Below, one piece after another: positions 52,193 to 61,201 of a DNA stretch of 64,000 nt; position 1 is the stretch's first letter; the number at the start of each line of letters is the position of its first letter. Where the stretch lies: positions 84,242-148,241 of the forward strand of contig JAKBAD010000006.1 of NCBI GenBank assembly GCA_021809435.1, given 5' to 3'. Below the pieces are notes generated by a model, which did no database searches, was not told the DNA's origin, and was given only the letters and a program-made list of their open reading frames with translations. Source of the stretch: Pseudomonadota bacterium. Its GTDB lineage: Bacteria; Pseudomonadota; Alphaproteobacteria; Acetobacterales; Acetobacteraceae. The position numbers and the translations under genes are program-made.

Positions 52193-52868
52193 GCCGGGCC
52201 ACTCCAATCGCGGCGCGCCCCTGGCGTGCCGTCAATTTCGCCACGCTCTCGCGCAAGGCCTTGACCTCGCCACGCAAAGCCGCCAGCTCCGCCGCCTGAT
52301 GATGGGGCTCGGCCTGCCGGTCATGTAAACGGTTATGAAACGACATTATGCCCGCCTGCGCGCGGCGCATAGAGCCGCCCGCCCGCGCGCCGATGCGCCG
52401 CGCCGGCCCCGCAAAGGGGCCAAACAGCGCCGCCACCTCGCCGCGCAGATCGATCTCCTCGCGGTCGAGCGTGTTGCGCACCGCCACGATCACCGCCGTA
52501 TCGCCGGTGATTTGCAGCTCGCGCGAGAAGAACATGGCATCGCCATCATAACGGCCCTCCAGCAGGTCGAGGAGGACGGCCAATTCACCTTTAATAACGG
52601 CCTGGGCCGTGCCATCATCGCTTGGCGCCAGCAGGCGGATTTCAAGCCGTCCGCCACCAAACGCCAGCGCGAAGCGATGCCGCAACCCGGTGGGAAATAC
52701 ATGCACAACCGCCGGATCAAGCCCGGCAAAGGCCGCCACTAGGTCAGGGTGACGACGGCGCATCACATGGTTCAACCGTTTAACAAGAGGGGCCAGCACG
52801 GGTGCCGGCACTAAATTCAGCACGCCCGCATAAGGCGTGGTCTGGCGATGACTCGACACTCTACGCAT
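52182..52868 (-). CDS. ubiT: UbiT-like SCP2-domain protein with C-terminal coiled coil
   Basis: 228 residues. The SCP2 lipid-binding fold is seen in ELAVLLDLLEGRYDGDAMFFSRELQITGD, split over two strands. UbiT partners UbiU/UbiV by binding ubiquinone intermediates. E. coli UbiT is about 170 residues; this one has an extra 50-residue tail with a predicted coiled coil (QAAELAALRGEVKALRESVAKL). First gene of ubiT-ubiU-ubiV and divergent from nrdD. ATG 52868 abuts its own purine-rich site; GTG 52859 is an alternative start. Confidence 0.87.
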   Translation of the reverse strand: MRRVSSHRQTTPYAGVLNLVPAPVLAPLVKRLNHVMRRRHPDLVAAFAGLDPAVVHVFPTGLRHRFALAFGGGRLEIRLLAPSDDGTAQAVIKGELAVLLDLLEGRYDGDAMFFSRELQITGDTAVIVAVRNTLDREEIDLRGEVAALFGPFAGPARRIGARAGGSMRRAQAGIMSFHNRLHDRQAEPHHQAAELAALRGEVKALRESVAKLTARQGRAAIGVARHES

Positions 52869-52920
52869 CCCTTCGCGAGGAAAAGCGGCTCCTAATGGTC
52901 CGTGCCCTGATCGCCGGTCA

Positions 52921-52934
52921 TTGATCTAAATCAT
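52921..52934. promoter_or_regulatory. FNR/FixK-type box in the ubiT-nrdD divergent promoter
   Basis: TTGATCTAAATCAT matches the FNR/FixK consensus TTGAT-N4-ATCAA with one mismatch at the last base. It is 53 bases upstream of ubiT and about 300 bases upstream of nrdD. Both transcripts encode oxygen-independent pathways, so low-oxygen activation is expected. Confidence 0.75.
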
Positions 52935-52996
52935 GTCCCAAACCCCGGACGGCGGGTTTTTTCGCTGCACGGCGATATGTGCCTGAAAAGACAATG

Positions 52997-53045
52997 AATA
53001 CTAAATTTGGTATTTATTCGTTGACTTGCCTACCATATATGGCAG
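52997..53045. promoter_or_regulatory. Tandem NrdR-like boxes upstream of nrdD
   Basis: Box 1 (52997-53014) is AATACTAAATTTGGTATT, an 18-base palindrome with a single asymmetric pair. Box 2 centres on CCATATATGG (53033-53042). Their centres are 32 bases apart, three helical turns, the spacing usual for paired NrdR sites, and both resemble the NrdR consensus ACAC-W-ATATAT-W-GTGT. A TTGACT element at 53021 lies between them. The remaining 190 bases to nrdD show no gene. Confidence 0.65.
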
Positions 53046-53231
53046 TCTTGCGCCCGGATAGAGTCGGTCTCAGCCACAGACGTCTAGTCATATTGGTAAT
53101 CATTCAGGCAAAGTGTCGCGCCGGTCCGGGTTGATATGGCGGACTGGTTCATGTTCCCGCGGCCGCCTTTGCCTCTGGAGCAAGCGAGGCGCGGCAATGT
53201 GTCACGAGCGTCGAACTGCGGAGCGGTAACA

Positions 53232-55070
53232 ATGCATTATTCCCCAAAAGGGCAAGAACGCCCGGCCCCTGACATGACCACGCGCCCCGTGGTCGACCCC
53301 GCCGAGACGGTGGGCGATTATCTCACCCGCCGTGATTGGCGGGTGAACGCCAATGCCAACCAGGGCTATTCACTGGGCGGGCTGATTCTAAACGGCGCGG
53401 GCAAACTCATTGCCAATTACTGGCTGTCCGAGGTTTACACGCCCGAGATCGCCGCCGCCCACCGCAACGCGGCGCTGCATATTCACGATCTCGACATGCT
53501 CGCGGGCTATTGCGCCGGCTGGTCGCTGCGCACGCTGCTGCAAGAAGGGCTGAACGGAGTGCCTGGCCGTGTGGAAGCCGGACCGCCCCGTCATTTATCG
53601 AGCGCCATCGGCCAGATGGTGAATTTTCTGGGCACCATGCAAAATGAATGGGCCGGCGCCCAGGCTTTCAGTTCGTTCGATACGTATCTCGCCCCCTTTG
53701 TGCGCCATGACAAGCTCGCCTACGATGCGGTCAAGCAAGCGATTCAGGAATTTGTCTATAATCTCAACGTTCCTTCGCGCTGGGGCGGGCAAACACCGTT
53801 CACCAACATCACGCTCGACTGGGTTTGCCCTGAAGATCTGCGCGGACAAAAGCCGCTCATCGGCGGCGAGGAAATGGACTTCACCTATGGCGAACTCCAG
53901 GAAGAGATGGACCTCATCAACCGCGCCTTCATCGAGGTGATGAGCGCGGGAGACGCGAAGGGCAGGGTATTCACCTTTCCCATTCCCACCTACAATATCA
54001 CTCCGGATTTTCCCTGGGAGAGCGAAAACGCCACCCGCCTGTTCGCCATGACCGCCCGCTACGGTCTGCCTTATTTCCAGAACTTTCTTAACTCTGACCT
54101 CACCCCCAACATGGTCCGTTCCATGTGTTGCCGGCTGCAGCTTGATTTGCGTGAATTGCTAAAACGCGGCAACGGCCTGTTTGGCTCCGCCGAGCAAACC
54201 GGCTCGCTCGGCGTGGTTACCATCAATTGCGCGCAGCTCGGCTATCTGTGCCGTGGCGATCGCGTGGCGCTGTTCAGCCGGCTCGATCATCTGCTCGATC
54301 TCGCCAGCCTCTCGCTCGAGCTAAAGCGCGAGAAAATCTCTGAGCTTCTTGAAGCGGGCCTCTATCCCTATACAAAACGCTATCTTGGCACGTTACGAAA
54401 TCATTTCTCCACCATTGGCATAAACGGCGTGAATGAGCTGATTCGTAACTTCACTCAAGATGCCGATGATATCACCACCGAAACAGGTCGCCAGCTGACG
54501 CTCGATCTGCTTGATCACATCCGGGCGCGCCTGGTTAAATTCCAGGATAATACAGGCCATATGTATAATCTCGAGGCAACCCCCGCCGAGGGCACGACCT
54601 ATCGTTTTGCCAAGGAAGACCGGCAGCGCTACCCCGGTATTTTGCAAGCCGGCACGCAAGAGCGGCCTTATTACACCAATTCCACCCAACTGCCCGTTGG
54701 TTTTACCGCCGATCCGTTCACGGCGCTCGCCCATCAGGAGGCGTTGCAGCGCCAATATACCGGTGGCACGGTTTTGCATCTCTATCTCGGCGAACCGCTG
54801 ACCGATGCCGAAGCCTGCCGGCGGCTGGTGCGGCGCACCCTGTCCTCATTCCGCCTGCCTTATGTCACCATCACCCCAACCTTCTCCATCTGTCCGGAAC
54901 ATGGCTATCTGGGCGGGGAACACCATAGCTGTCCGCGCTGCGCCGAGGAGACGGGCGCCAGTCAGGCGTGCGAGGTGTGGACGAGGGTGATGGGGTATCA
55001 TCGGCCCGTGACATCATTCAACATTGGTAAGCAGCGCGAACATGAGGAACGCCGCTTCTTTGACGCCTGA
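53232..55070 (+). CDS. nrdD: Anaerobic (class III) ribonucleoside-triphosphate reductase, without ATP-cone
   Basis: Glycyl-radical enzyme that makes deoxyribonucleotides without oxygen. 612 residues; the N-terminal ATP-cone regulatory domain of the E. coli enzyme is absent. Radical site Gly588 in TRVMGYHRPVTSF. Zinc-site cysteines 554, 567, 570 and 580 (ICPEHGY, SCPRC, QACEVW). Thiyl-radical cysteine region VVTINCAQLGYL. ATG 53232 chosen for GGAG 9 bases upstream; ATG 53274 is possible. Followed by nrdG with overlap. Not previously separated from ubiTUV: the two operons share a promoter region. Confidence 0.95.
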   Translation: MHYSPKGQERPAPDMTTRPVVDPAETVGDYLTRRDWRVNANANQGYSLGGLILNGAGKLIANYWLSEVYTPEIAAAHRNAALHIHDLDMLAGYCAGWSLRTLLQEGLNGVPGRVEAGPPRHLSSAIGQMVNFLGTMQNEWAGAQAFSSFDTYLAPFVRHDKLAYDAVKQAIQEFVYNLNVPSRWGGQTPFTNITLDWVCPEDLRGQKPLIGGEEMDFTYGELQEEMDLINRAFIEVMSAGDAKGRVFTFPIPTYNITPDFPWESENATRLFAMTARYGLPYFQNFLNSDLTPNMVRSMCCRLQLDLRELLKRGNGLFGSAEQTGSLGVVTINCAQLGYLCRGDRVALFSRLDHLLDLASLSLELKREKISELLEAGLYPYTKRYLGTLRNHFSTIGINGVNELIRNFTQDADDITTETGRQLTLDLLDHIRARLVKFQDNTGHMYNLEATPAEGTTYRFAKEDRQRYPGILQAGTQERPYYTNSTQLPVGFTADPFTALAHQEALQRQYTGGTVLHLYLGEPLTDAEACRRLVRRTLSSFRLPYVTITPTFSICPEHGYLGGEHHSCPRCAEETGASQACEVWTRVMGYHRPVTSFNIGKQREHEERRFFDA

Positions 55071-55776
55071 TCCAGAGGCACCGTGGGCGCGGCTGCGCGT
55101 GGCCGCGCTCACCCCGTTCACTAGCCTGGATTTTCCCGGCCATCTCGCCGCGATCATGCATTTGCAAGGATGCCCGCTGGCTTGCCCTTATTGCCATTCG
55201 CCGCATCTCCAGCCCTTTGGCCCCGGCGCGCTCTCCCCGCGCGCGCTCACGGGTTTTCTGGCCTCCCGGCGCGGGCTGCTCGATGGCATTGTGTTTAGTG
55301 GCGGCGAGCCCTGCGCCCAGATCGGGCTGGGCGACGCTCTGGCCGCTTGCCGGGCCCAGGGCTATGCCACAGCCCTGCACAGCGCGGGCGTCTATCCGCA
55401 CGCCCTCATCCGGTTGCTGCCCCTGCTGGACTGGATCGGCCTCGACTGGAAAGCCCCGCTACACGACACCGCCCCAGCCACCGGCCGCGTGGGGCTGGGG
55501 CGGCGTTTCGCCCAGGCCGTGCATGCCGTGCTGTCGGCGGGCATAGCCCATGAAATCCGCACCACATGGCACCCAGCCTTGCTGCCGCCCTCCGCCATGC
55601 TGGTCATGGCCGAGCAACTCGCGCAGATGGGCGCTGGCGCATGGGTCATCCAACCCTATTGGCGCCCTGTCTTCACCACCTATTCCGCCAGTCCGCCCCT
55701 GGGCGAAGCGGTATTTCCGCGGACCTTGCTCACCCAAATCCGGGCCATCTTGCCCAACACCATTCTTCGCCCATAG
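55042..55776 (+). CDS. nrdG: Anaerobic ribonucleotide reductase activating protein (radical SAM)
   Basis: Radical S-adenosylmethionine enzyme that installs the glycyl radical on NrdD. 244 residues. The [4Fe-4S] motif C-x3-C-x2-C is at Cys44, Cys48 and Cys51 (QGCPLACPYCHS), and the SAM-binding FSGGEP motif follows. ATG 55042 lies inside the end of nrdD, overlapping it by 29 bases; the ribosome-binding site is weak, consistent with coupling. Confidence 0.92.
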   Translation: MRNAASLTPDPEAPWARLRVAALTPFTSLDFPGHLAAIMHLQGCPLACPYCHSPHLQPFGPGALSPRALTGFLASRRGLLDGIVFSGGEPCAQIGLGDALAACRAQGYATALHSAGVYPHALIRLLPLLDWIGLDWKAPLHDTAPATGRVGLGRRFAQAVHAVLSAGIAHEIRTTWHPALLPPSAMLVMAEQLAQMGAGAWVIQPYWRPVFTTYSASPPLGEAVFPRTLLTQIRAILPNTILRP

Positions 55777-55889
55777 CGCGCGAGATGGGGGCTGGGCCGG
55801 CGTAGCGGCCTGACCATGCCGCCCCCCCATCGCGCGCCCCGCAGGCCAACCTTGCGAAACGCTCCAAGGTGGCCTGATGATGGCGCAGG

Positions 55890-56057
55890 TCAGCGGCGTG
55901 CCAAATATCCGGCGCCCGCCAACAAGCATAGCGGCAGGGCCACGCCGGCCAGTTCGTGAGCCGGGGTGTGCAACAGACCCACTGCCAGCAAAATTGAACC
56001 GCCAGCGACCATCAAGGTGTTCTTGTCGCCGAATAATGTTTTAATAAAGCCTTGCAT
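55890..56057 (-). CDS. 55-residue membrane microprotein
   Basis: Short but well-formed gene: ATG 56057 shares its A with the stop of the FTR1-like gene (TAATG) and has GGAGG 7 bases upstream. The protein begins MQGFIKTLFGDKNTLMVAGG, then has two short hydrophobic segments (SILLAVGLLH and LAGVALPLCLLAGAGYLA) and ends in Arg-Arg. Not a known family to me. Coupled to the FTR1-like permease, it may be a small subunit or assembly factor of it. Confidence 0.7.
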   Translation of the reverse strand: MQGFIKTLFGDKNTLMVAGGSILLAVGLLHTPAHELAGVALPLCLLAGAGYLARR

Positions 56058-56770
56058 TATGCCACCTCCATCTTCGTCTTGGGGGCGTAGAGGCGCACAA
56101 GCGCGAGGCCGCCCAGACCATAAACCCCAAACAGCGCCAGCAGCGTGAAATCACCCAGCGGCCAGGCATAGCCCAACGCCTCGAGAACCCAGAACGTGCC
56201 AAAACTGAGAATGGCCGATCCGACAACAAATTTGATGGTGTTTTCAGGAACCTTTGAGAGCGGCTTGCGCACCAGCGTGCCGGCGGCGGCAACCGCGATC
56301 AGCGCGGCGATGGCGGCGCCGGCCGCGGCCAAGGTATGGTGGGTTTGCACGCCCAAGGCCACCACAATCAGCCAAACTTCCAATCCTTCGAGCAACATGC
56401 CGTTGAAGGCGATGAACCAGGCGGTCTTTGCCTCATTAATATCGCGCCGTGCACGAAGTTCCGAGAATTCTTCATCCTCATCATGCAATTTCTTAAGTCC
56501 GGCTCCGCGCGCCACCGCCTTGCCCAGCCAGCGCACGCCGAACAGCGTGAGAAACACGCCGACAACAAGCTGCAAAATGGCGAGATCATGGATGCGCGTG
56601 AGCGCGAAACTGCCAACCCCCGTGAGCACGGCCAACGCGCCCAAAGCCGTGGCCGCCGCGCCCAGCGCCCGGCTCCAGCCAATGGACAGCGCCACCGCGA
56701 GAATGATGGTATAGGCTTCCACCCATTCGACCACGGCGGCCGAAAATGTGGCAACGAGTATTCCAATCAT
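56057..56770 (-). CDS. FTR1-like integral membrane protein with two E-x-x-E motifs
   Basis: 237 residues with about seven hydrophobic helices. Two E-x-x-E motifs sit in helices: VVEWVEAYTII (Glu15, Glu18) and LLEGLEVWLIVVALG (Glu128, Glu131). That is the layout of Ftr1/EfeU iron permeases (R-E-G-x-E), although the arginine is absent. A charged cytoplasmic loop (LHDEDEEF) follows. It overlaps the end of an ABC importer gene (ATGA), which is why I favour metal transport. Not certain: it may belong to the uncharacterised COG4280-like proteins. Confidence 0.6.
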   Translation of the reverse strand: MIGILVATFSAAVVEWVEAYTIILAVALSIGWSRALGAAATALGALAVLTGVGSFALTRIHDLAILQLVVGVFLTLFGVRWLGKAVARGAGLKKLHDEDEEFSELRARRDINEAKTAWFIAFNGMLLEGLEVWLIVVALGVQTHHTLAAAGAAIAALIAVAAAGTLVRKPLSKVPENTIKFVVGSAILSFGTFWVLEALGYAWPLGDFTLLALFGVYGLGGLALVRLYAPKTKMEVA

Positions 56771-57816
56771 GAATGACCCTCTTTTGTGTCTTCGAATGCA
56801 AAAATCTGCTGGGGATCCAGGCCTATGCGGGCGGGGCCGGCGGGAGGCGTGTCGCTGTAGCCAATAACGGGGCGAAGCTGGCCCGCCACGCGCCAGCGCA
56901 CACAATAGCGTCCAGCGGCAAAACTCACCGACATGGGTTCAGCCTCCATGCCCCCTTGGGTGACTTGCGTAACAGCCCCATCACGCCAGAATAGCCGCGC
57001 CCGTGGCGTGGAAAGCGGCCCGCCGCGCCAGGGTACGATTTCATCCCCCAAAACAATGCCGCGCCCGCCAGCGGCCACGGGCACCGAAATGCCCCCCAGA
57101 GCGCCCGTGAAGCGGGCGATATAGGGTGAGGACGGCGCGGTCCATAAATCGCGCGGCGTGCCTTGTTGGCGAATCACCCCGCTTTCAAGCACGGCGACTC
57201 TGTCGGCGAGTTTCCAGCAATCCTCGGGGTCATGGGTAACCAGCACCGCCGCCACCCCGGCCGCGTGGACCGCCGCCCGCAATGTTTCGCGCAGGCGTTC
57301 GCGGGTTTCCAGGTCGAGGGCGGATAATGGCTCGTCGAGCAGGAGCAGTTTTGGCCGCGCGGCCAGCGCCCGCGCGATGCCGACACGTTGCTGCTGCCCG
57401 CCGGATAGTTCCGAGGGGCGCCGTGCGGACACTGCCGCGACATTCAGGTGATCAAGCAGATCGAGCGCCGCCTCGTTGCGCCGGGGGGTGCCGGCTGGCA
57501 GCGCCAGTGCCACATTTTCCAGGCAGGTCAGGTGCGGCCACAGCGCGAAATCCTGAAACACCATGCCAAGCCGGCGGCGCTCAGCGGGAATGAACGTGCG
57601 CCCGGCCTCATCGACGGCCGCGCCGTTGAGTTCGATGCGCCCCTGATCCACCCGGTCGAGCCCCGCTATCAGGCGCAACAGCGTTGTCTTGCCCGATCCA
57701 GACTCACCGGCCAGCACCAGAAACCCGGTATCATCAAGCGCCAAATCAATGCCCCGTAGCACATCCCGCCCCCCAAGGCGGCGTGCCACACCCGTCATAC
57801 GCAGACACGCGCTCAT
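56767..57816 (-). CDS. ABC importer ATP-binding protein, ferric-iron/spermidine type
   Basis: 349 residues. Walker A GESGSGKTT, signature LSGGQQQRVGIARAL, Walker B LLLLDEPLSALD, H-loop LVTHDPEDCW, and a C-terminal TOBE-like domain of about 120 residues (FbpC/PotA class). Overlaps the permease stop by 4 bases and the FTR1-like gene by 4 bases. Confidence 0.88.
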   Translation of the reverse strand: MSACLRMTGVARRLGGRDVLRGIDLALDDTGFLVLAGESGSGKTTLLRLIAGLDRVDQGRIELNGAAVDEAGRTFIPAERRRLGMVFQDFALWPHLTCLENVALALPAGTPRRNEAALDLLDHLNVAAVSARRPSELSGGQQQRVGIARALAARPKLLLLDEPLSALDLETRERLRETLRAAVHAAGVAAVLVTHDPEDCWKLADRVAVLESGVIRQQGTPRDLWTAPSSPYIARFTGALGGISVPVAAGGRGIVLGDEIVPWRGGPLSTPRARLFWRDGAVTQVTQGGMEAEPMSVSFAAGRYCVRWRVAGQLRPVIGYSDTPPAGPARIGLDPQQIFAFEDTKEGHS

Positions 57817-59381
57817 GTCACGCTCCCGTGCGGCAGGGATTGTTCCGCGACCGCGCGCGGCGCATGTGTCAGTTGCAAGGCCAGCAGCAATCCCCCGGTC
57901 ATTGCCGCCAGTACCATCATGCCCAGCAGCGCCAATTGCGCCGCCTGGCCGTAATTGGCCATCATATCGGCGGAAACAATCGCCACGCCGAGCGGCGTGG
58001 CGCCGGGAACGTAGAGCAACTCGGAAATGGGTAATTCGAACATCACCGCCGCCACCACCAACATCCAGGCATACAACCCCGGTCGGGCCAGCAGCGCGGC
58101 CTCGATGTCGATCAGCCTGGTCGAGACCGGCAAGGCAAAAATCCGGGCAGCTTCGGTGAGCTTGACGTCAAGTTGAGAAAACGCGGTGCCGAGCAGGCGA
58201 ATGCCGATGGGCAAAACCCCAGCCGCATAGGCGATGATCAACAAACTCACCGTGCCGTAGAGCGGCAAGAAATCGTTATTAAAGGCTAGCACATAGCCCG
58301 CGCCCAGAATCAATCCCGGAACAGCCATGTTGGCGGCCAGCAAGCCTTGCAAAACGCCGTTGAACCAAAGCGAGCGGCCACGTTGCAGCTTCAGAACAGC
58401 CAAGCCAACGCTCAGCGCAACCGTGGCGGCCAGCATGCCATACCCCAGCGAGCGCGGCACAGCATCAAGATTACCCCATGTCAGGTCGCCGCCGGTAAGC
58501 GCGATCTGTGCCAGAGAGGCAAAGGGAACCAGCAGCCCGAGTCCGCCAAGCACAACAAGCCCCGCCCCAAGCCCCAGGCGCCCAGCCTTGCCCGGTGCCG
58601 TGCGGATGATTCGTCTCGTCCGTCCGCTCACCAGGGCCGCCAGATGGCGCCGCTGCACGGCGGCTTGCAAAATAGCCAGCATGGCGGCGCTGCCGATCAG
58701 CCACCAGCACAGCAGAGCCGCGCCGGCAAAATCGGTGGGGGTGGTATTGAGGCGGCTGTAAATCTCATAGGTGAGAACCGGAATGCGCGCGGTTACGCCG
58801 AGCGTCGCGGGAATGCCGAATTCCTGCATGGTTTCAATACCAGCAATGGTGAATGCCGCCGCCATGGCTGGCAGGGCGAGGCGTATATTCAGCATATGAC
58901 GCCGCCAGGGGGCGACACCCAGAACCCGCGCCGCCTCCATCAGACCCGCGCCGGCCTCGGCAAAGGTCGATCGGGCGACAAACACCGAGAACGGCAGCGA
59001 TTTGAGAGCATATAAAAACAACAATCCGCCGGGCCCCAAAAACCAGTGACCAAACACCCCGTTGCGCAACAGGGGCACGGTAAGCACCGCCAACCAGCCA
59101 GTGGTGAGCACGTAGCCCGGCGTGAGGAATAACAGCCACAAAACCAGACCGAGCGCCCGCACGAGCAGCCCATCGCGGTTTTCCAGGGCGTGGGCAAGCA
59201 GCGCGCCAAGCGGCGCCACAATCAATCCGACCGCCAGCGCGAACATGACTGAGTTGCGAAACGGCACCAAGGCGAGCCCGGCGCCGCCATATACCCAAAG
59301 GGGTAAAACCAGAAGCCGCCCCAACGGATATATAAATAGGCCAGCCAGCAGCATGAGCGCCAATATGCGTAAGATGCTCAT
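57813..59381 (-). CDS. ABC importer permease with two fused domains (FbpB-like)
   Basis: 522 residues with about twelve hydrophobic helices. Two binding-protein-dependent loops are visible, EAARVLGVAPWRRHMLNIRL in the first half and LTEAARIFALPVSTRLIDIE in the second, so both transmembrane domains are on one chain, as in FbpB/AfuB iron permeases. Start placed at 59381; it overlaps the binding-protein stop (ATGA). Confidence 0.87.
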   Translation of the reverse strand: MSILRILALMLLAGLFIYPLGRLLVLPLWVYGGAGLALVPFRNSVMFALAVGLIVAPLGALLAHALENRDGLLVRALGLVLWLLFLTPGYVLTTGWLAVLTVPLLRNGVFGHWFLGPGGLLFLYALKSLPFSVFVARSTFAEAGAGLMEAARVLGVAPWRRHMLNIRLALPAMAAAFTIAGIETMQEFGIPATLGVTARIPVLTYEIYSRLNTTPTDFAGAALLCWWLIGSAAMLAILQAAVQRRHLAALVSGRTRRIIRTAPGKAGRLGLGAGLVVLGGLGLLVPFASLAQIALTGGDLTWGNLDAVPRSLGYGMLAATVALSVGLAVLKLQRGRSLWFNGVLQGLLAANMAVPGLILGAGYVLAFNNDFLPLYGTVSLLIIAYAAGVLPIGIRLLGTAFSQLDVKLTEAARIFALPVSTRLIDIEAALLARPGLYAWMLVVAAVMFELPISELLYVPGATPLGVAIVSADMMANYGQAAQLALLGMMVLAAMTGGLLLALQLTHAPRAVAEQSLPHGSVT

Positions 59382-60394
59382 GAACCAGAGATCACCTTGG
59401 CGAACCATGCATTGATGGCACTTTCCATATTCCCCCAGCGAACAGGATCGAGCGTTTTGGTGTCGACATGACTTAGGTCGGGCATACCCGCGAGCGGCTT
59501 TGGCGCATCCGTGGTCACGGGCCAATAATAGCCGTCGGCATCGCCCTGCGTCTGGCGCAGGGCCTGAATATCGGGGCGCATGACAAAACTCATGAATTCA
59601 GCGGCCTCGCGCGCACGCCGGGCTGACAAGCCCTTGGCCTCCACCATCACGTTGGGCAACACATAGGCGGGATTGGGCACGGTGATCTGGTAGCCGGGAT
59701 GATGCAAAGAGAAAAACGCCGCCGCCGAGGATTGTACGATGGCAACGCTGATGGCCTGCGCCTGCAGAGCCGAGAGCGTGGCATCGTTTTTAGCGAACAT
59801 ATGCAGCCCGTTGGCTTTGAGCGCCTGCACATAACCCTGGCCTTGCGGCCAACCGCCGGCATTGTCGAGCATACCGGCGAGCATCGGATAGGTCGGGCCG
59901 GAGATCGACGGATCGTTCATGCCGGCGAGCCCCTGATAAGCCGGCTGTGTCAGATCAGCCCAGCTCGAGGGAGGAATCGGCAGGCGCGCCGGTGAGGAAA
60001 TAAACACCCCCGCCAGCGTGAAACCAGTGGGGATAAACGACCCGTCCTGGCTCAACATGGTTTGGCCAGCCGCCGTGAGATTGAGCGGCGCGGGCAGGTT
60101 GTGCGCGAGCAGGCCCTGGGCATCGAGAGCGGCGGCAGCCGTTGCGCCATCGAACCATCCTATATCCCAATCGGGATGCTGCCCCTGTGCGACGATGCGT
60201 GCTAATAAGCTCCCCGTGGACAGACGCACCACACGGACCTTGATGCCCGTTTGCTGGGTAAACGCGGCGGCCACCGCTGGGCCGTAATCCAGCCCGGAAT
60301 ACACCACCAATCCACGATCTTGCCGCGGCCACAACAAAATCGCGGCCACGACAATGATAACGAGCCCAAAGGCACCGGCAATAAGCTTACGCAT
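59378..60394 (-). CDS. ABC importer substrate-binding protein, FbpA-like
   Basis: 338 residues. The N-terminal hydrophobic segment (AFGLVIIVVAAILLW) looks like an uncleaved anchor or signal. VVYSGLDYGPAVAAAFTQQTGI is the opening of the iron/putrescine-type class 1 binding proteins. The adjacent-tyrosine motif that holds Fe(III) in FbpA was not seen, so iron is possible but not proven; phosphonate, thiamine or polyamine are alternatives. GAAGGGGA lies 6 bases upstream. First gene of the operon. Confidence 0.8.
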   Translation of the reverse strand: MRKLIAGAFGLVIIVVAAILLWPRQDRGLVVYSGLDYGPAVAAAFTQQTGIKVRVVRLSTGSLLARIVAQGQHPDWDIGWFDGATAAAALDAQGLLAHNLPAPLNLTAAGQTMLSQDGSFIPTGFTLAGVFISSPARLPIPPSSWADLTQPAYQGLAGMNDPSISGPTYPMLAGMLDNAGGWPQGQGYVQALKANGLHMFAKNDATLSALQAQAISVAIVQSSAAAFFSLHHPGYQITVPNPAYVLPNVMVEAKGLSARRAREAAEFMSFVMRPDIQALRQTQGDADGYYWPVTTDAPKPLAGMPDLSHVDTKTLDPVRWGNMESAINAWFAKVISGS

Positions 60395-61201
60395 GTCGAT
60401 TCCCCTTCAATCCGGGCGGGTCGATATGCGGTTTTCAAAACAGCAGCAATTGCGGTCGGGAAAAATCAGCTTGCTGCTACAAGGATTTACGCAAATTGTC
60501 ATAAAACTTAAAAATCCGGCGTGTTCCTCAGTCAGTGAAGCTATGCATATTTCATAAAAAATACACATTTATCCGGGGCGCGAGTTGGGTTTTTATAAGG
60601 ACTGTAACGGCATATTTGTTAAAAAATCAAATCGTATTTTGCGGGATATCGTGCGGATGACGTGTGGGTGAATAACCTGCTACCACCACCACCCTGGGTT
60701 TCCGCGAGTGCGTGTATGGGTGTCACAGGCAGCCAGTATCATCGTGCGGCACGCGATATTAAGAAAGCCTTACATATCTGACATGATCGCATGTATCGTC
60801 ATGGGGTTGCTGCCCGACTGACATTTGTTTCTGGACTTTTCTAAAATTTAAAAATGATTTTAGAAAAACGGCGCGCCATCAATTCAGCCCTGACGTCATC
60901 CGCATCGAACGCCCGTCGGGTTTCGTCGGTGGATGCTGCGTCGGTTGCGCGCGAAATGGCCGCACAAGCTCCTTTTGGGAGGCTTCATGGTGATGAAGGC
61001 CTGAATGGACGCTATCCGGGGCGACCTGGTGACGCCGGATCCAGATGCCTGATGCGACATCGACGGAGATCGTCAATGACGGGGCGGGTTCGCAAAAGAT
61101 CGCCATTTTGGTTGTGAGTTCACCGAACTGAGTGTTCGGAACGCCGCGATCAAATGGGTAGGAACGACGAAAACTTAAACCTAAAATAGGGAATTTTGAA
61201 T
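60395..61201. promoter_or_regulatory. AT-rich 0.8-kb intergenic region with two palindromes
   Basis: No convincing gene. Notable are a perfect inverted repeat with 11-base arms, TTTTCTAAAAT (60837-60847) and ATTTTAGAAAA (60857-60867), with a 9-base spacer, and CCGAAC-tgagt-GTTCGG at 61123-61139, about 65 bases before the giant repeat-protein gene. The composition is markedly more AT-rich than the flanks up to about 60870. Short frames at 60854-61117 in both directions were not recognised. Confidence 0.5.

Noticed and set aside
52997..53045. Palindromes considered as a terminator of ubiT or nrdD
   Set aside because: Arms are AT-rich, not followed by a T-run, and lie upstream of both genes.
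60879..61106. Possible transposase remnant in the gap before the giant protein
   Set aside because: Neither strand gives a recognisable transposase motif (DDE or similar) and no terminal repeats were seen.
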